Part shown: positions 22,985 through 30,260 of the stretch, one piece after another
Position numbering within the stretch: the stretch's first letter is position 1
Layout of the letters: each line of letters begins with the position of its first letter
From: a virus
Strand: one strand, 5' to 3'
IMG/VR virus record: IMGVR_UViG_3300017779_000056
Location: 1-34,606 of that record
DNA length: 34,606 bases
The notes under the pieces: generated by a model
The model's input: the letters and a program-made list of their open reading frames with translations, nothing else
Told to the model about the DNA's origin: nothing
Database searches by the model: none
Translations under genes and position numbers: made by a program

Positions 22985-23188
22985 ATGCCAGTAAAATTTA
23001 AACCAGACCACGTATCAGTAGAACGAGGTACTGGAAAGAAAACTATTCAAAGGTTCTATATTAGGAATACACCTAAAGAAGAGCTTTTTGAAACAATTAA
23101 TAAAAGTAATACTAAGCCAAAGCTAAAAGTAAAGTGCATTAATGAACTTAACAGACGAGGCGTAAGTATAGAATGGGTAAACAAATAG
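22985..23188 (+). CDS. Small conserved phage protein
   Basis: The product has 67 residues with AGGAG upstream. MPVKFKPDHVSVER, T-P-K-E-E-L-F-E-T-I-N-K and the C-terminal I-N-E-L-N-R-R-G-V are strongly characteristic of a small basic protein found throughout marine T4-like phages; its function is unknown. It overlaps the next gene by 16 bases. Confidence 0.7.
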   Translation: MPVKFKPDHVSVERGTGKKTIQRFYIRNTPKEELFETINKSNTKPKLKVKCINELNRRGVSIEWVNK

Positions 23189-23343
23189 CATCATTTTGGA
23201 GATTATGGGCAAAAAGCTTAGGAGAAAAAGCTGGAGTCAATAATAAGGAAGCTAACACAGTTGCAGTATTCAGAAGCGTTATTGTATTAGTTAACTTCAT
23301 AACATGCTTTTTTATTATAGCAGGAGTAATACACAATTGGTAG
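23173..23343 (+). CDS. Small membrane protein
   Basis: The product has 56 residues. A soluble N-terminus (ASFWRLWAKSLGEKAG) is followed by one membrane span at about 33-54 (FRSVIVLVNFITCFFIIAGV). I recognise this outline from small membrane proteins in the same position in marine T4-like phages. The start lies inside the end of the upstream gene. Function unknown. Confidence 0.65.
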   Translation: MGKQIASFWRLWAKSLGEKAGVNNKEANTVAVFRSVIVLVNFITCFFIIAGVIHNW

Positions 23344-23352
23344 GAGAATGTA

Positions 23353-23589
23353 ATGCCAGAAGATTTTAAAATAAATGCCACGGTTGGGAATAAATCACTT
23401 AATCATGGTAGTAAGCAGAAAGTAACGTGTGTATATGGACAAGAGCCACCAATCGATGTTAGAAGAGATTCTAAGAGAATAAAAAGACAACAAGCTGAAG
23501 GCGGTAAAGGCGACTTTAGAAGAGCAGGGCCAGGCGATATGCAGAAATATCGTGATGGTTGGGATGCAATATTTGGAAAAAATAAATGA
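23353..23589 (+). CDS. Small basic phage protein, paralogue of next gene
   Basis: The product has 78 residues with TAGGAG upstream. The C-terminus K-Y-R-D-G-W-D-A-I-F-G-K matches K-Y-N-D-N-W-D-R-I-F-N-K in the next protein, suggesting duplication or a shared short binding motif. The first half (NKSLNHGSKQKVTCVYGQEP) is unique. It overlaps the next start by four bases. Confidence 0.65.
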   Translation: MPEDFKINATVGNKSLNHGSKQKVTCVYGQEPPIDVRRDSKRIKRQQAEGGKGDFRRAGPGDMQKYRDGWDAIFGKNK

Positions 23590-23771
23590 GTAAATGGCAC
23601 GGCGGTAAAGGGTCAAAACAAAGACCTACTGATGTAGAAAAATATAACGATAACTGGGATAGAATTTTTAATAAAGACAAAGGCGAAAGAGCAAACTGGT
23701 ATGGAGAAGCGGATAAACTCAAAGAAGAAGACAAAGGTGAGATACCACAAAATTCTTTTCGACCTGGATAA
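23586..23771 (+). CDS. Small conserved phage protein
   Basis: The product has 61 residues. The start MSKWHGGKGSKQRPTDVEKY followed by W-D-R-I-F-N-K is the hallmark of a small protein found across many phages; role unknown. It overlaps the following small gene by 71 bases in another frame. Confidence 0.7.
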   Translation: MSKWHGGKGSKQRPTDVEKYNDNWDRIFNKDKGERANWYGEADKLKEEDKGEIPQNSFRPG

Positions 23772-23850
23772 ACCATTTGGCCATAAAGTTCAAAGGGATA
23801 GAAGTAAAACTATACCTAGGAAACATAAATATAAGAATATAGAGGAATAA
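23701..23850 (+). CDS. Small basic protein overlapping its neighbour
   Basis: The frame from ATG 23701 gives 49 residues; a GTG at 23737 would give 37. The part beyond the overlap (LDKPFGHKVQRDRSKTIPRK) is the recognisable part: a basic D-K-P-F-G-x-K-V segment I have seen in small phage proteins after the preceding gene. It fills the gap before 23853, which supports it. Start uncertain. Confidence 0.55.
   Translation: MEKRINSKKKTKVRYHKILFDLDKPFGHKVQRDRSKTIPRKHKYKNIEE
23824..23831 (+). promoter_or_regulatory. Possible late promoter variant CATAAATA
   Basis: One mismatch to TATAAATA, 21 bases before the ATG at 23853 with GAGGAA between. It would drive the tail-fibre operon. Weak evidence. Confidence 0.3.
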
Positions 23851-23852
23851 AT

Positions 23853-24119
23853 ATGAGCATAGATTTAGATAAATTTGATTTTGGATTTACTGCTGTAGAT
23901 GAAGATGAATTGGAGGCGGTGCAGGCCGTTAAGACCGAAGCATCAACTGCATCATTAACTGCATCTGAAACAGAAGAAAAACTAAACAAATTGTATAATG
24001 CTATTTTACCACTATTAAGCAATTTAAAATTAAACCCAGAAAAGGAATATATTTATTGGCCTAATAGAGTAGAAAAAGTAGAGCAATTTGAAGACTTAAT
24101 CTCAGGAATTGTAAAATGA
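23853..24119 (+). CDS. Conserved small acidic phage protein
   Basis: The product has 88 residues. The N-terminus LDKFDFGFTAVDEDELEAVQ is typical of a small protein in T4-like marine phages; the middle is an Ala/Thr/Ser/Glu helix and the end (YIYWPNRVEKVEQFEDLI) is conserved. It overlaps the tail-fibre gene by four bases (ATGA), suggesting an assembly or chaperone partner, which is inference. Confidence 0.65.
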   Translation: MSIDLDKFDFGFTAVDEDELEAVQAVKTEASTASLTASETEEKLNKLYNAILPLLSNLKLNPEKEYIYWPNRVEKVEQFEDLISGIVK

Positions 24120-25735
24120 CAATTGCACCATCAGGTAATGCCATAGGAGTACAAGACGCTGGTACTAATCCATCAATTACTGCACAAAGTACATTTTGTA
24201 CTGGTACTATTACTATAGGCACTGCAACATATAAATTAAGAACAGGAATACACCATGCTAGTCCATTTGGAAGTGGTTCAACTTCAGGTTATGAAGGTAT
24301 AGGTGGTTCCGTATATGGATATTCAAGTCCAAGTGGTACAGGTAATATATCATATACTTTAAATAGTACTGGTGCATCTGCTGGTATACCATTATGTTAT
24401 ACAGGAGATTGTAGAAGTACTTATGGTTATACTGGAGCTGGAAGTATTACTGGCCTTTTTCCTCAATGGAAAACCGGAAGTATTACATACACAAATGTAA
24501 CCATGGGTTCGTATATGAGCTCAGCCTCGTTTGGTTCATGTAATAATACAACCTGGACAGCAGATGATGGCTCAACTTATGAATTAGTACAATTGATGTG
24601 GATGAAAAATACTCAAACTTCTGGAACATTTCCAAACGTAGGTATTCCAAATCCATTTCAAGGCCAAGAACAAACTGGCGATGATAATAGTAATTATATA
24701 TTTGTAGCATATAAAAGAACTGATGCAGATTATACTGGAGGCCCAGCATTAGCAGAAGTTACTATTGGCGGCATTACAGTAAAGCCATTTCTTTATAATG
24801 TTCAAACTGCATCTCCAACCACCTATGGCTCATCTGGTAATCAATACGGCTTAATTTATGGTTGGTATGGATTTACTGATTCACAAATAGATGGTTTAGG
24901 AACTTCAGGAACTATAAACTTTACTATTAAAGGTTTAACTACTACTAATACTTTCAATAATGGAATTGCTGAAGAATTTGGTGGTAATGATAGTGCTGAT
25001 GTTAAAATGTCAGATTATTATAAAGGCGGTACTTTAGTAACTAGTAATGTTACTGCATCAATTCCATCAACAGGTAATCCAATTAGTGTAAGTGATTTTA
25101 TAGGCGCAACACAAGCAGATGCTGGATTTTTTAATACAACTTATAATTCGGACACTTCAACAGCACAAATATATACAGGTACATACATAAATGTAAGTGG
25201 ATATAGAAACGGAGATACAAATACAACTACGGATTCACTTAAAACACATACTGGTACTGGAGAAGATTCACAGATACCTACAACAACATTTACTTCACCA
25301 AATGGATTTCTAGGATTAACATCACGAACATTTACTATAACACAGCTGTCAGTAAATGCAATTGATAATGCTAGTTCATTCGAGTATAGTTTGGGATATG
25401 TTTATGATAACTTTTACTTAACATTAAGAAGTGCTGGTGATTCTACAGGTAGCGGAATGTCTAATACCGGGTGGACTGATTTGCGTTTTTGGACAGGTAG
25501 CGATAGTTATAGTAGCCCAACACTTATACTTACAAGAGCTAATACGCAATTTGCTGCAAATCCCTCATACTTTGCAGGGTCAGGAGATAATTATACATCC
25601 GTAGCTATTAATGCTACTGCTTCTCAAGTTGGAGGTGGTTTAAAATCTGGATTAACACAAGGTGATTATTCGGATATATTCGGTACATCAACTGCTTCAT
25701 ACAGCAACCCTGAATGGAATTTTGCAATAACTTAA
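24116..25735 (+). CDS. Putative tail fibre / receptor-binding structural protein
   Basis: The protein has 539 residues, rich in Thr, Ser, Gly and Asn with few charges, as in extended beta-structured fibre proteins. S-I-P-S-T-G-N-P-I-S-V-S-D-F near residue 317 is the short motif repeated in many marine phage tail proteins (GNPISxSDF type); the N-terminus I-A-P-S-G-N-A-I-G-V-Q-D is a degenerate second copy. No catalytic motif is visible. It lies between small conserved genes and the lysozyme gene. The fibre role is supported by composition and motif, not by homology I can verify. Confidence 0.6.
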   Translation: MTIAPSGNAIGVQDAGTNPSITAQSTFCTGTITIGTATYKLRTGIHHASPFGSGSTSGYEGIGGSVYGYSSPSGTGNISYTLNSTGASAGIPLCYTGDCRSTYGYTGAGSITGLFPQWKTGSITYTNVTMGSYMSSASFGSCNNTTWTADDGSTYELVQLMWMKNTQTSGTFPNVGIPNPFQGQEQTGDDNSNYIFVAYKRTDADYTGGPALAEVTIGGITVKPFLYNVQTASPTTYGSSGNQYGLIYGWYGFTDSQIDGLGTSGTINFTIKGLTTTNTFNNGIAEEFGGNDSADVKMSDYYKGGTLVTSNVTASIPSTGNPISVSDFIGATQADAGFFNTTYNSDTSTAQIYTGTYINVSGYRNGDTNTTTDSLKTHTGTGEDSQIPTTTFTSPNGFLGLTSRTFTITQLSVNAIDNASSFEYSLGYVYDNFYLTLRSAGDSTGSGMSNTGWTDLRFWTGSDSYSSPTLILTRANTQFAANPSYFAGSGDNYTSVAINATASQVGGGLKSGLTQGDYSDIFGTSTASYSNPEWNFAIT

Positions 25736-25769
25736 CCTATATATAATATATAACAAAACGGAGATATAA

Positions 25770-26234
25770 ATGTTTTTTAGAAAAAATGAAGATATTAACA
25801 TTGAACAACTAAAAGAAACTTTAAAAGTAGATGAAGGAGTCGTATATGAAATTTATAACGACCACCTTGGTTATCCTACATTCGGTATCGGCCATCTCGT
25901 CTTGGACGGAGACCCAGAACATGGGGAGCCGGTGGGCACTTCAGTCTCAGAGGATAGAGTTGATGAGTGCTTTGAAAAAGACGTAGAAACAGTAATTGAA
26001 GATTGTAAAAAATTACATGATGGTTGGGATGGTTATCCTGAAGAGGTAAAACAAATCATTGCCAACATGATGTTTAATATGGGACTTACAAGATTAAGTA
26101 AGTTTAAGAAACACAATGCAGCTTTAACCTGTGGAGACTGGAAAGAAGCAGCCGTCGAAGGTAGAGATTCAAGATGGTACAAGCAAGTAACAAATCGTGC
26201 AGAACGATTAATGACAAGACTCGAAGCAGTTTAG
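25770..26234 (+). CDS. Endolysin, T4-type lysozyme (GH24)
   Basis: The protein has 154 residues; T4 lysozyme has 164. E22, D31 and T37 reproduce exactly the E11/D20/T26 spacing of the T4 catalytic triad, within V-D-E-G, Y-N-D-H-L-G-Y and P-T-F-G-I-G-H. The C-terminal R-D-S-R-W-Y-K-Q and N-R-A-E-R-L segments match GH24. It cleaves peptidoglycan glycan strands at lysis. ACGGAG precedes the ATG. Membrane proteins that could serve as holin follow downstream. Confidence 0.93.
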   Translation: MFFRKNEDINIEQLKETLKVDEGVVYEIYNDHLGYPTFGIGHLVLDGDPEHGEPVGTSVSEDRVDECFEKDVETVIEDCKKLHDGWDGYPEEVKQIIANMMFNMGLTRLSKFKKHNAALTCGDWKEAAVEGRDSRWYKQVTNRAERLMTRLEAV

Positions 26235-26344
26235 TGTACAACGAGTCAAACATTCCCCAGTCGGAGCAAAAATACATCGGATGGTATTGGTGCTCCGACC
26301 GCAAAGCGTTCTATCGCTGGTCAGAATTCATTATAAAATCCTAA
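26234..26344 (+). CDS. Small aromatic-rich protein with GTG start
   Basis: A GTG overlapping the lysozyme stop by one base opens a frame of 36 residues (QKYIGWYWCSDRKAFYRWSE core). The composition is protein-like and the coupling is typical for this genome, but the start is weak and the stretch also carries a perfect inverted repeat, so it may be an RNA element instead. Confidence 0.4.
   Translation: MYNESNIPQSEQKYIGWYWCSDRKAFYRWSEFIIKS
26260..26299 (+). repeat. 9-bp perfect inverted repeat
   Basis: GTCGGAGCA (26260-26268) and TGCTCCGAC (26291-26299) pair perfectly around a 22-base loop. The stem is GC-rich compared with its surroundings, so it would be a stable RNA hairpin between the lysozyme and the accessory module. 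Confidence 0.6.
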
Positions 26345-26362
26345 TTTTAGGATAAAAAATCT

Positions 26363-26370
26363 TATAAATA
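26363..26370 (+). promoter_or_regulatory. T4-type late promoter in front of the curli module
   Basis: An exact TATAAATA, seven bases before the ATG at 26378. It would transcribe the two membrane proteins, csgF, csgG, curlin 1 and the FecR gene as one late operon. Confidence 0.7.
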
Positions 26371-26377
26371 AACACGT

Positions 26378-26674
26378 ATGGATGAAGTGTTTAGACTAAT
26401 TGCCGATGTCGGCGCTCCGATAGCAGGTTCAATAGTCATGGGATTTTTTATTTTTATCGTTATTAAACAGATAATGGAAGGTATTGTCGACCAAATAAAA
26501 ACCCTAACTATTTTTTGCAAATCTCTAGAGAATAGAGCAAGGACAATGAGCAATGAAATTATAAAAATAGATTTATTAGTATCAAGTGCTTTAGAATTAA
26601 GACCTGATACTGATAGAATAGCTCGTGCCGAGAATTTTATCGAGGATGGAAAGCTAGATGTTAGGAGAGACTAA
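26378..26674 (+). CDS. Small membrane protein, possible holin, first of a pair
   Basis: The protein has 98 residues. D10-V-G-A-P14 leads into a membrane span at about 13-30 (PIAGSIVMGFFIFIVIKQI), then a charged amphipathic helix and coiled coil with I-K-I-D-L-L. The next gene encodes the same design, so the two may be paralogues working together. The position directly after the endolysin would fit a holin/regulator pair; the position before csgF could also mean a link to fibre export. Start is at about +3 of the late promoter. Confidence 0.6.
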   Translation: MDEVFRLIADVGAPIAGSIVMGFFIFIVIKQIMEGIVDQIKTLTIFCKSLENRARTMSNEIIKIDLLVSSALELRPDTDRIARAENFIEDGKLDVRRD

Positions 26675-26940
26675 TGGATGTAGGACAATTAGTTTCAGAT
26701 TACGGCTTTCCGGTAGTCATGGCCGTAGGTCTTGGCTATTTCATATACTACATTTGGTGGTTTATAGGAGAGCATATTGAACCACAATTACAGGAAATGC
26801 ATATCGCATTAATTCGTGTAATTGACCAGACTCGTATGCTCGACCAAGATTTAATTAGATTAAAAGAAAAGGTAAATGTAGTATTAGAATATAAGGCACA
26901 GCAAAAGTTAAAAGCAGAGGGAAAAGATGAAGAAGAATAA
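26674..26940 (+). CDS. Small membrane protein, possible holin, second of a pair
   Basis: The protein has 88 residues. D9-Y-G-F-P13 is followed by a span at about 12-31 (VVMAVGLGYFIYYIWWFI), then an amphipathic helix (LIRVIDQTRMLDQDLIRLKE) and a charged C-terminus. Small proteins with this helix occur in marine T4-like phages. It overlaps the upstream gene by one base and csgF by 14 bases. Confidence 0.6.
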   Translation: MDVGQLVSDYGFPVVMAVGLGYFIYYIWWFIGEHIEPQLQEMHIALIRVIDQTRMLDQDLIRLKEKVNVVLEYKAQQKLKAEGKDEEE

Positions 26941-27442
26941 ATGTAAAGATAACCTAGAAATTGCCAGTTTGGTAGCTATTTTTATGGTTAGTATTATAGC
27001 AGTTTCTCCAAATGTACAAGCAGATGTAGTTCACAAGTTTAAAAATCCATCATTTAGTGGAGTAGGAACTGGAGCACATTATTTAACAGTGGAAAACCAA
27101 GAGCATGCTCGTAAGAAGGCAATAAAAGATGCAATGGAAGCTGCACGAAAAGCAGCCGAAAGAGATGCAGAAAATACTACGATGGCAAAGTTTATAAGAA
27201 ACTTAGAGAGTAGAATATATGCTCAGATGTCTAAACAGTTAGTTGAATCGATGTTTAGTAACGATGGTTCAGTTAGATTTGGTTCATTTGTTTTAGAAGG
27301 CAATACAGTTACTTATGAAGTTATTACAAATGAAGATGGTACAGAGTATATTAAAATGACCATTGTTGATGAGAATGGGTCATCTACTACAATTGAAATA
27401 CCAATTGGTACAGGCAATTTTGCACAAGATTCTGATGGATAA
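26927..27442 (+). CDS. csgF: Curli assembly protein CsgF homologue
   Basis: The protein has 171 residues. A signal peptide (about 1-32, ending V-Q-A) is followed by V-H-K-F-K-N-P-S-F-S-G, equivalent to the conserved F-R-N-P-N-F-G-G of E. coli CsgF that inserts into the CsgG pore. A helical middle (about 55-105) is longer than in E. coli; the C-terminal strands (VRFGSFVLEGNTVTYEVIT, then T-I-E-I-P) match the CsgF end. CsgF links curlin nucleation to the CsgG channel at the cell surface. It lies four bases before csgG. Confidence 0.88.
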   Translation: MKKNKCKDNLEIASLVAIFMVSIIAVSPNVQADVVHKFKNPSFSGVGTGAHYLTVENQEHARKKAIKDAMEAARKAAERDAENTTMAKFIRNLESRIYAQMSKQLVESMFSNDGSVRFGSFVLEGNTVTYEVITNEDGTEYIKMTIVDENGSSTTIEIPIGTGNFAQDSDG

Positions 27443-27445
27443 ATT

Positions 27446-28402
27446 ATGGAAGCAGCTTTAGCATTATTATTAGTATTAGGATTTTTAAATGAGTCAGCAA
27501 CTCCTGTTTGGTCTGATAAACCTGAGGAATGCAAAGAAATTACATTTGATGACCCTTATATTGGTCCTAACACAGTATCAAGATTAGAAAAAACATTAAG
27601 ACATTCTTATATTTGTGTTGAAGAAGCTGAAGCAATTAGATTACCTTCATACATCGAGTTATTAGATTTACCTCCAGCAAAAGATAGACCTGTAGTTGCT
27701 GTATATGGATTTAAAGATTTAACAGGTCAAAGAAAATCAAGAGAAGGTATAGCAGACTTCTCAACAGCAGTTTCACAAGGTGGAACTGAGTTATTAATAG
27801 ATGCTCTCAAAACAGCAGGAGATGGAAGCTGGTTTAGAGTAGTAGAAAGACAAGGCATTGATAATCTGGTAAGAGAAAGACAGATTATCAGGAGTGCCAG
27901 AAACGATTTCGCAGGCCCGGAAGGCGCGAAAGCATTGAATCCACTTCTATTCGCTGGTATGATAATGGAAGGTGGAATAATTGGTTATGATACTAATGTA
28001 CAAACTGGTGGTCGAGGCGCACGATTATTAGGTATAGGCAAAAGTAAGCGATATCAACAAGATGTCGTCACTGTTTCGGTTAGAGCAGTTTCTGTTCTGA
28101 CTGGTGAAGTATTATTGAATGTCCAAGCTAAGAAGACGATTCTTAGTTACGGTGGAAGTGGTGATATTTTTCGATTCGTCGATAATAGTACCACTCTAGT
28201 AGAATATGAGGACGGTGTGGGAAATAATGAGTCCGTGACTTACGCGACACGAACAGCTATTGAGGCTGCCGTGTTGGAACTAATATACCAAGGGCATGAT
28301 AGAGGCCTTTGGGTTATAGAGGATGGACATCGTCACCCCCACCAAGTCGGTGGTAAAAACGATAAACATCCTATAAAAGAGGAAAATAACGAAAATGAAT
28401 AA
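27446..28402 (+). CDS. csgG: Curli secretion channel CsgG homologue
   Basis: The protein has 318 residues; E. coli CsgG has 277. Matches are strong across A-V-Y-G-F-K-D-L-T-G-Q, F-S-T-A-V-S-Q-G, V-V-E-R-Q-G-I-D-N-L, R-Q-I-I-R-S-A, G-G-I-I-G-Y-D-T-N, K-K-T-I-L-S-Y, F-R-F-V-D and D-R-G-L-W. It forms the outer-membrane nonameric pore. The N-terminus is odd: a hydrophobic start (residues 2-13) but no lipobox Cys, and about 50 extra residues with C29 and C57 before the CsgG core. In the constriction loop F-S-T-A-V keeps the Phe, but the preceding Asn is Asp. It overlaps curlin 1 by eight bases. Confidence 0.93.
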   Translation: MEAALALLLVLGFLNESATPVWSDKPEECKEITFDDPYIGPNTVSRLEKTLRHSYICVEEAEAIRLPSYIELLDLPPAKDRPVVAVYGFKDLTGQRKSREGIADFSTAVSQGGTELLIDALKTAGDGSWFRVVERQGIDNLVRERQIIRSARNDFAGPEGAKALNPLLFAGMIMEGGIIGYDTNVQTGGRGARLLGIGKSKRYQQDVVTVSVRAVSVLTGEVLLNVQAKKTILSYGGSGDIFRFVDNSTTLVEYEDGVGNNESVTYATRTAIEAAVLELIYQGHDRGLWVIEDGHRHPHQVGGKNDKHPIKEENNENE

Positions 28403-29135
28403 ACTATATAGTATAGTCCTAGCTGGGCTATTAGTGTCGACAGGATTCGTTTTTGCACAAGCCACTGATGATAATGAAATCAAAATCACACAATCTGGTG
28501 ACACACTAGAATTGTACATCGACCAAATTGGTTTCGGTAACAAAATTGGAGGAGACGACTTTTCAAGTGGTTCTACTGCAATGAGTATTATCGGTTCAAG
28601 TTTAGAGTTTGATTTAGATTTTGCTGGTAACCAAAACATTTTATTTGGTCCTGTTAAAGCAGATAGTTCAACCTATAAGCTTGATTTTACAGGTGATTCA
28701 AATGAAATTGATTGGAATATCGGATATAGCGGTAGCGCAGATGATTCTGACTATAATTTTGATGTAACTGGAGACAGTAACACATTTGATATAGACCAGG
28801 GTTATGCAGCGAGTGCAGAAAGATTAGATGCCGATTTAATTTTAATAGGTAATTCAAACGTATTTGATATAGATTTTGAATCTGACGATAACGTTTGGAA
28901 TTTTGAAGTTACTGGAGACAGTAATAATATAAACACATTACAGAATGATGGTTCACAAAACCTAGAGTTTACTTTAGTAGGCGATTCTGCAGATGTTGAT
29001 ATTAATCAGATAAGTGGTACTTGTGCAGGACAGACAACTGGATGTGCAACACCAAATGCTAATATCGTATTAGACGTAACTTCAGACAATGCAACTATTA
29101 CCATTACTCAAAAAGACAGCGGTAACGACAGCTAG
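28395..29135 (+). CDS. Curlin-like fibre subunit 1
   Basis: The protein has 246 residues. A signal peptide (about 1-22, …V-F-A-Q-A) is followed by D-D-N-E-I-K-I-T-Q-S-G and Y-I-D-Q-I-G-F-G-N-K, then loosely repeated units of about 20-30 residues built around T-G-D-S-N-x-(I/F)-D-I-D. This is curlin-type logic (Gly-Asn turns, alternating polar strands, Gln/Asp ladders) with more Asp than CsgA. A C-A-G-Q-T-T-G-C pair sits near the end. It is the expected cargo of the CsgG/CsgF genes directly upstream. The 3' end overlaps the FecR signal-peptide codons by 47 bases. Confidence 0.75.
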   Translation: MNKLYSIVLAGLLVSTGFVFAQATDDNEIKITQSGDTLELYIDQIGFGNKIGGDDFSSGSTAMSIIGSSLEFDLDFAGNQNILFGPVKADSSTYKLDFTGDSNEIDWNIGYSGSADDSDYNFDVTGDSNTFDIDQGYAASAERLDADLILIGNSNVFDIDFESDDNVWNFEVTGDSNNINTLQNDGSQNLEFTLVGDSADVDINQISGTCAGQTTGCATPNANIVLDVTSDNATITITQKDSGNDS

Positions 29136-30189
29136 TCTATTAATCATCGGTGGGACTAGTTTAAGTGCTAGTCCCATTGGAGATGTCAGGGAATCCACTG
29201 GCGTCACCGCAATTCTACGCGATAAAGAACAAATTCAAACTACAGAAATAGAATTATATGACCAGGCTGAAACAGCCAAAGGTCGTATGTTAATTGAGTT
29301 TTTAGATAAAGCTGAATTACAATTAAAAGAACATTCAAAAGTTTTTATAGACGAAATATATTACGACCCTAACCCATCATTATCTAAAATGTCAATGAGA
29401 ATGGTTAGTGGAACTGCACGATTTGCTTCAGGTAAATTGGGTTTAGTTAATAATGCGAATATAGCAATATCAACACCTACAGCTACAATAGCAGTTAGAG
29501 GAACAGATTTTACAACAACAATCGATGAGCTTGGACGTTCATTGGTGATATTACTTCCAGATGATAAAGGTAATCCATCGGGAGTTATAGAAGTTTCAAA
29601 TGCTTCAGGAACAGTTGTACTAGATGAAGCTTATGCTGCAACAATGGTTTATACTGTAGACACACCACCAACTTCAACTACTATCATTAATGGTATTACA
29701 CCAGCTTTAATTGATAATATGTTTATTGTAAATCCACCGCAAGAAGTAAAAGATAGAATACAAGAAGAATTACAAGATGAACAAAATGAAGACCAAGGTT
29801 TATTAGATATCGACTTTTTAGAATTTACAGAATTAGAAGAAGACGCATTGGAAGAAGATGAGTTAAAAGAGTTCTCAGAATTAGACGTTGATGAATTAGA
29901 TGTAGAGTTTTTATTAGACTTTTTATCAATCGTAGATTCATCTGACCTATTTGATACATTAGGAGAGTTTGATATTAAAGGTGCAATGAGAGGATTAAAC
30001 GATGAATCTCAATATAATGTATTTTTAAGAGATGGCGATTTAGTATTATATCGTAATGTAAATGGAGCAATAGAATTAACATTTGCAGCAGGTGGTTCAT
30101 TTACATTAGAAACAATAACACCAGGTTGGGAAGGAATAATAACAGGTAATGATGGAGAAGACATCATAGTAAGGATTAACCAAAATTAA
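29089..30189 (+). CDS. Secreted FecR-domain protein
   Basis: The product has 366 residues from the ATG at 29089 within the end of the curlin gene. Residues 1-28 are a signal peptide (…S-L-S-A-S). The FecR domain (about 35-150) is marked by E-S-T-G-V-T-A-I-L-R, L-K-E-H-S-K-V, M-V-S-G-T-A-R-F-A-S-G-K and S-T-P-T-A-T-I-A-V-R-G-T-D-F. A Glu/Asp-rich stretch (about 230-300) and a small beta domain follow. There is no membrane span or N-terminal anti-sigma helix, so this is the free secreted form rather than classical FecR. I recall such proteins occurring next to CHASE2 cyclases in bacteria, as here. Confidence 0.85.
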   Translation: MQLLPLLKKTAVTTASLLIIGGTSLSASPIGDVRESTGVTAILRDKEQIQTTEIELYDQAETAKGRMLIEFLDKAELQLKEHSKVFIDEIYYDPNPSLSKMSMRMVSGTARFASGKLGLVNNANIAISTPTATIAVRGTDFTTTIDELGRSLVILLPDDKGNPSGVIEVSNASGTVVLDEAYAATMVYTVDTPPTSTTIINGITPALIDNMFIVNPPQEVKDRIQEELQDEQNEDQGLLDIDFLEFTELEEDALEEDELKEFSELDVDELDVEFLLDFLSIVDSSDLFDTLGEFDIKGAMRGLNDESQYNVFLRDGDLVLYRNVNGAIELTFAAGGSFTLETITPGWEGIITGNDGEDIIVRINQN

Positions 30190-30190
30190 T

Positions 30191-30198
30191 TATAAATA
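30191..30198 (+). promoter_or_regulatory. T4-type late promoter in front of curlin 2 and the cyclase
   Basis: An exact TATAAATA one base after the FecR stop, five bases before the ATG at 30204. It gives the second half of the module its own late start. Confidence 0.7.
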
Positions 30199-30203
30199 GT
30201 ATT

Positions 30204-30260
30204 ATGAAGAAATTTAAAAAAATATTTTACAAATACTGGATTAGGCCCTGGGTAGCATAA
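30204..30260 (+). CDS. Basic micropeptide
   Basis: The product has 18 residues (MKKFKKIFYKYWIRPWVA) starting at +1 of the late promoter, with its stop overlapping the curlin 2 start (TAATG). It begins like the capsid-targeting peptides (M-K-K-F) but has no acidic site. It may serve as a leader cistron that brings ribosomes to the next gene. Confidence 0.4.
   Translation: MKKFKKIFYKYWIRPWVA

Noticed and set aside
25742-25747. TATAAT before the lysozyme gene
   Set aside because: No TGTACA or TTGACA at 16-18 bases upstream (nearest TTGCAA is 14 bases away); the stretch is a simple AT run.
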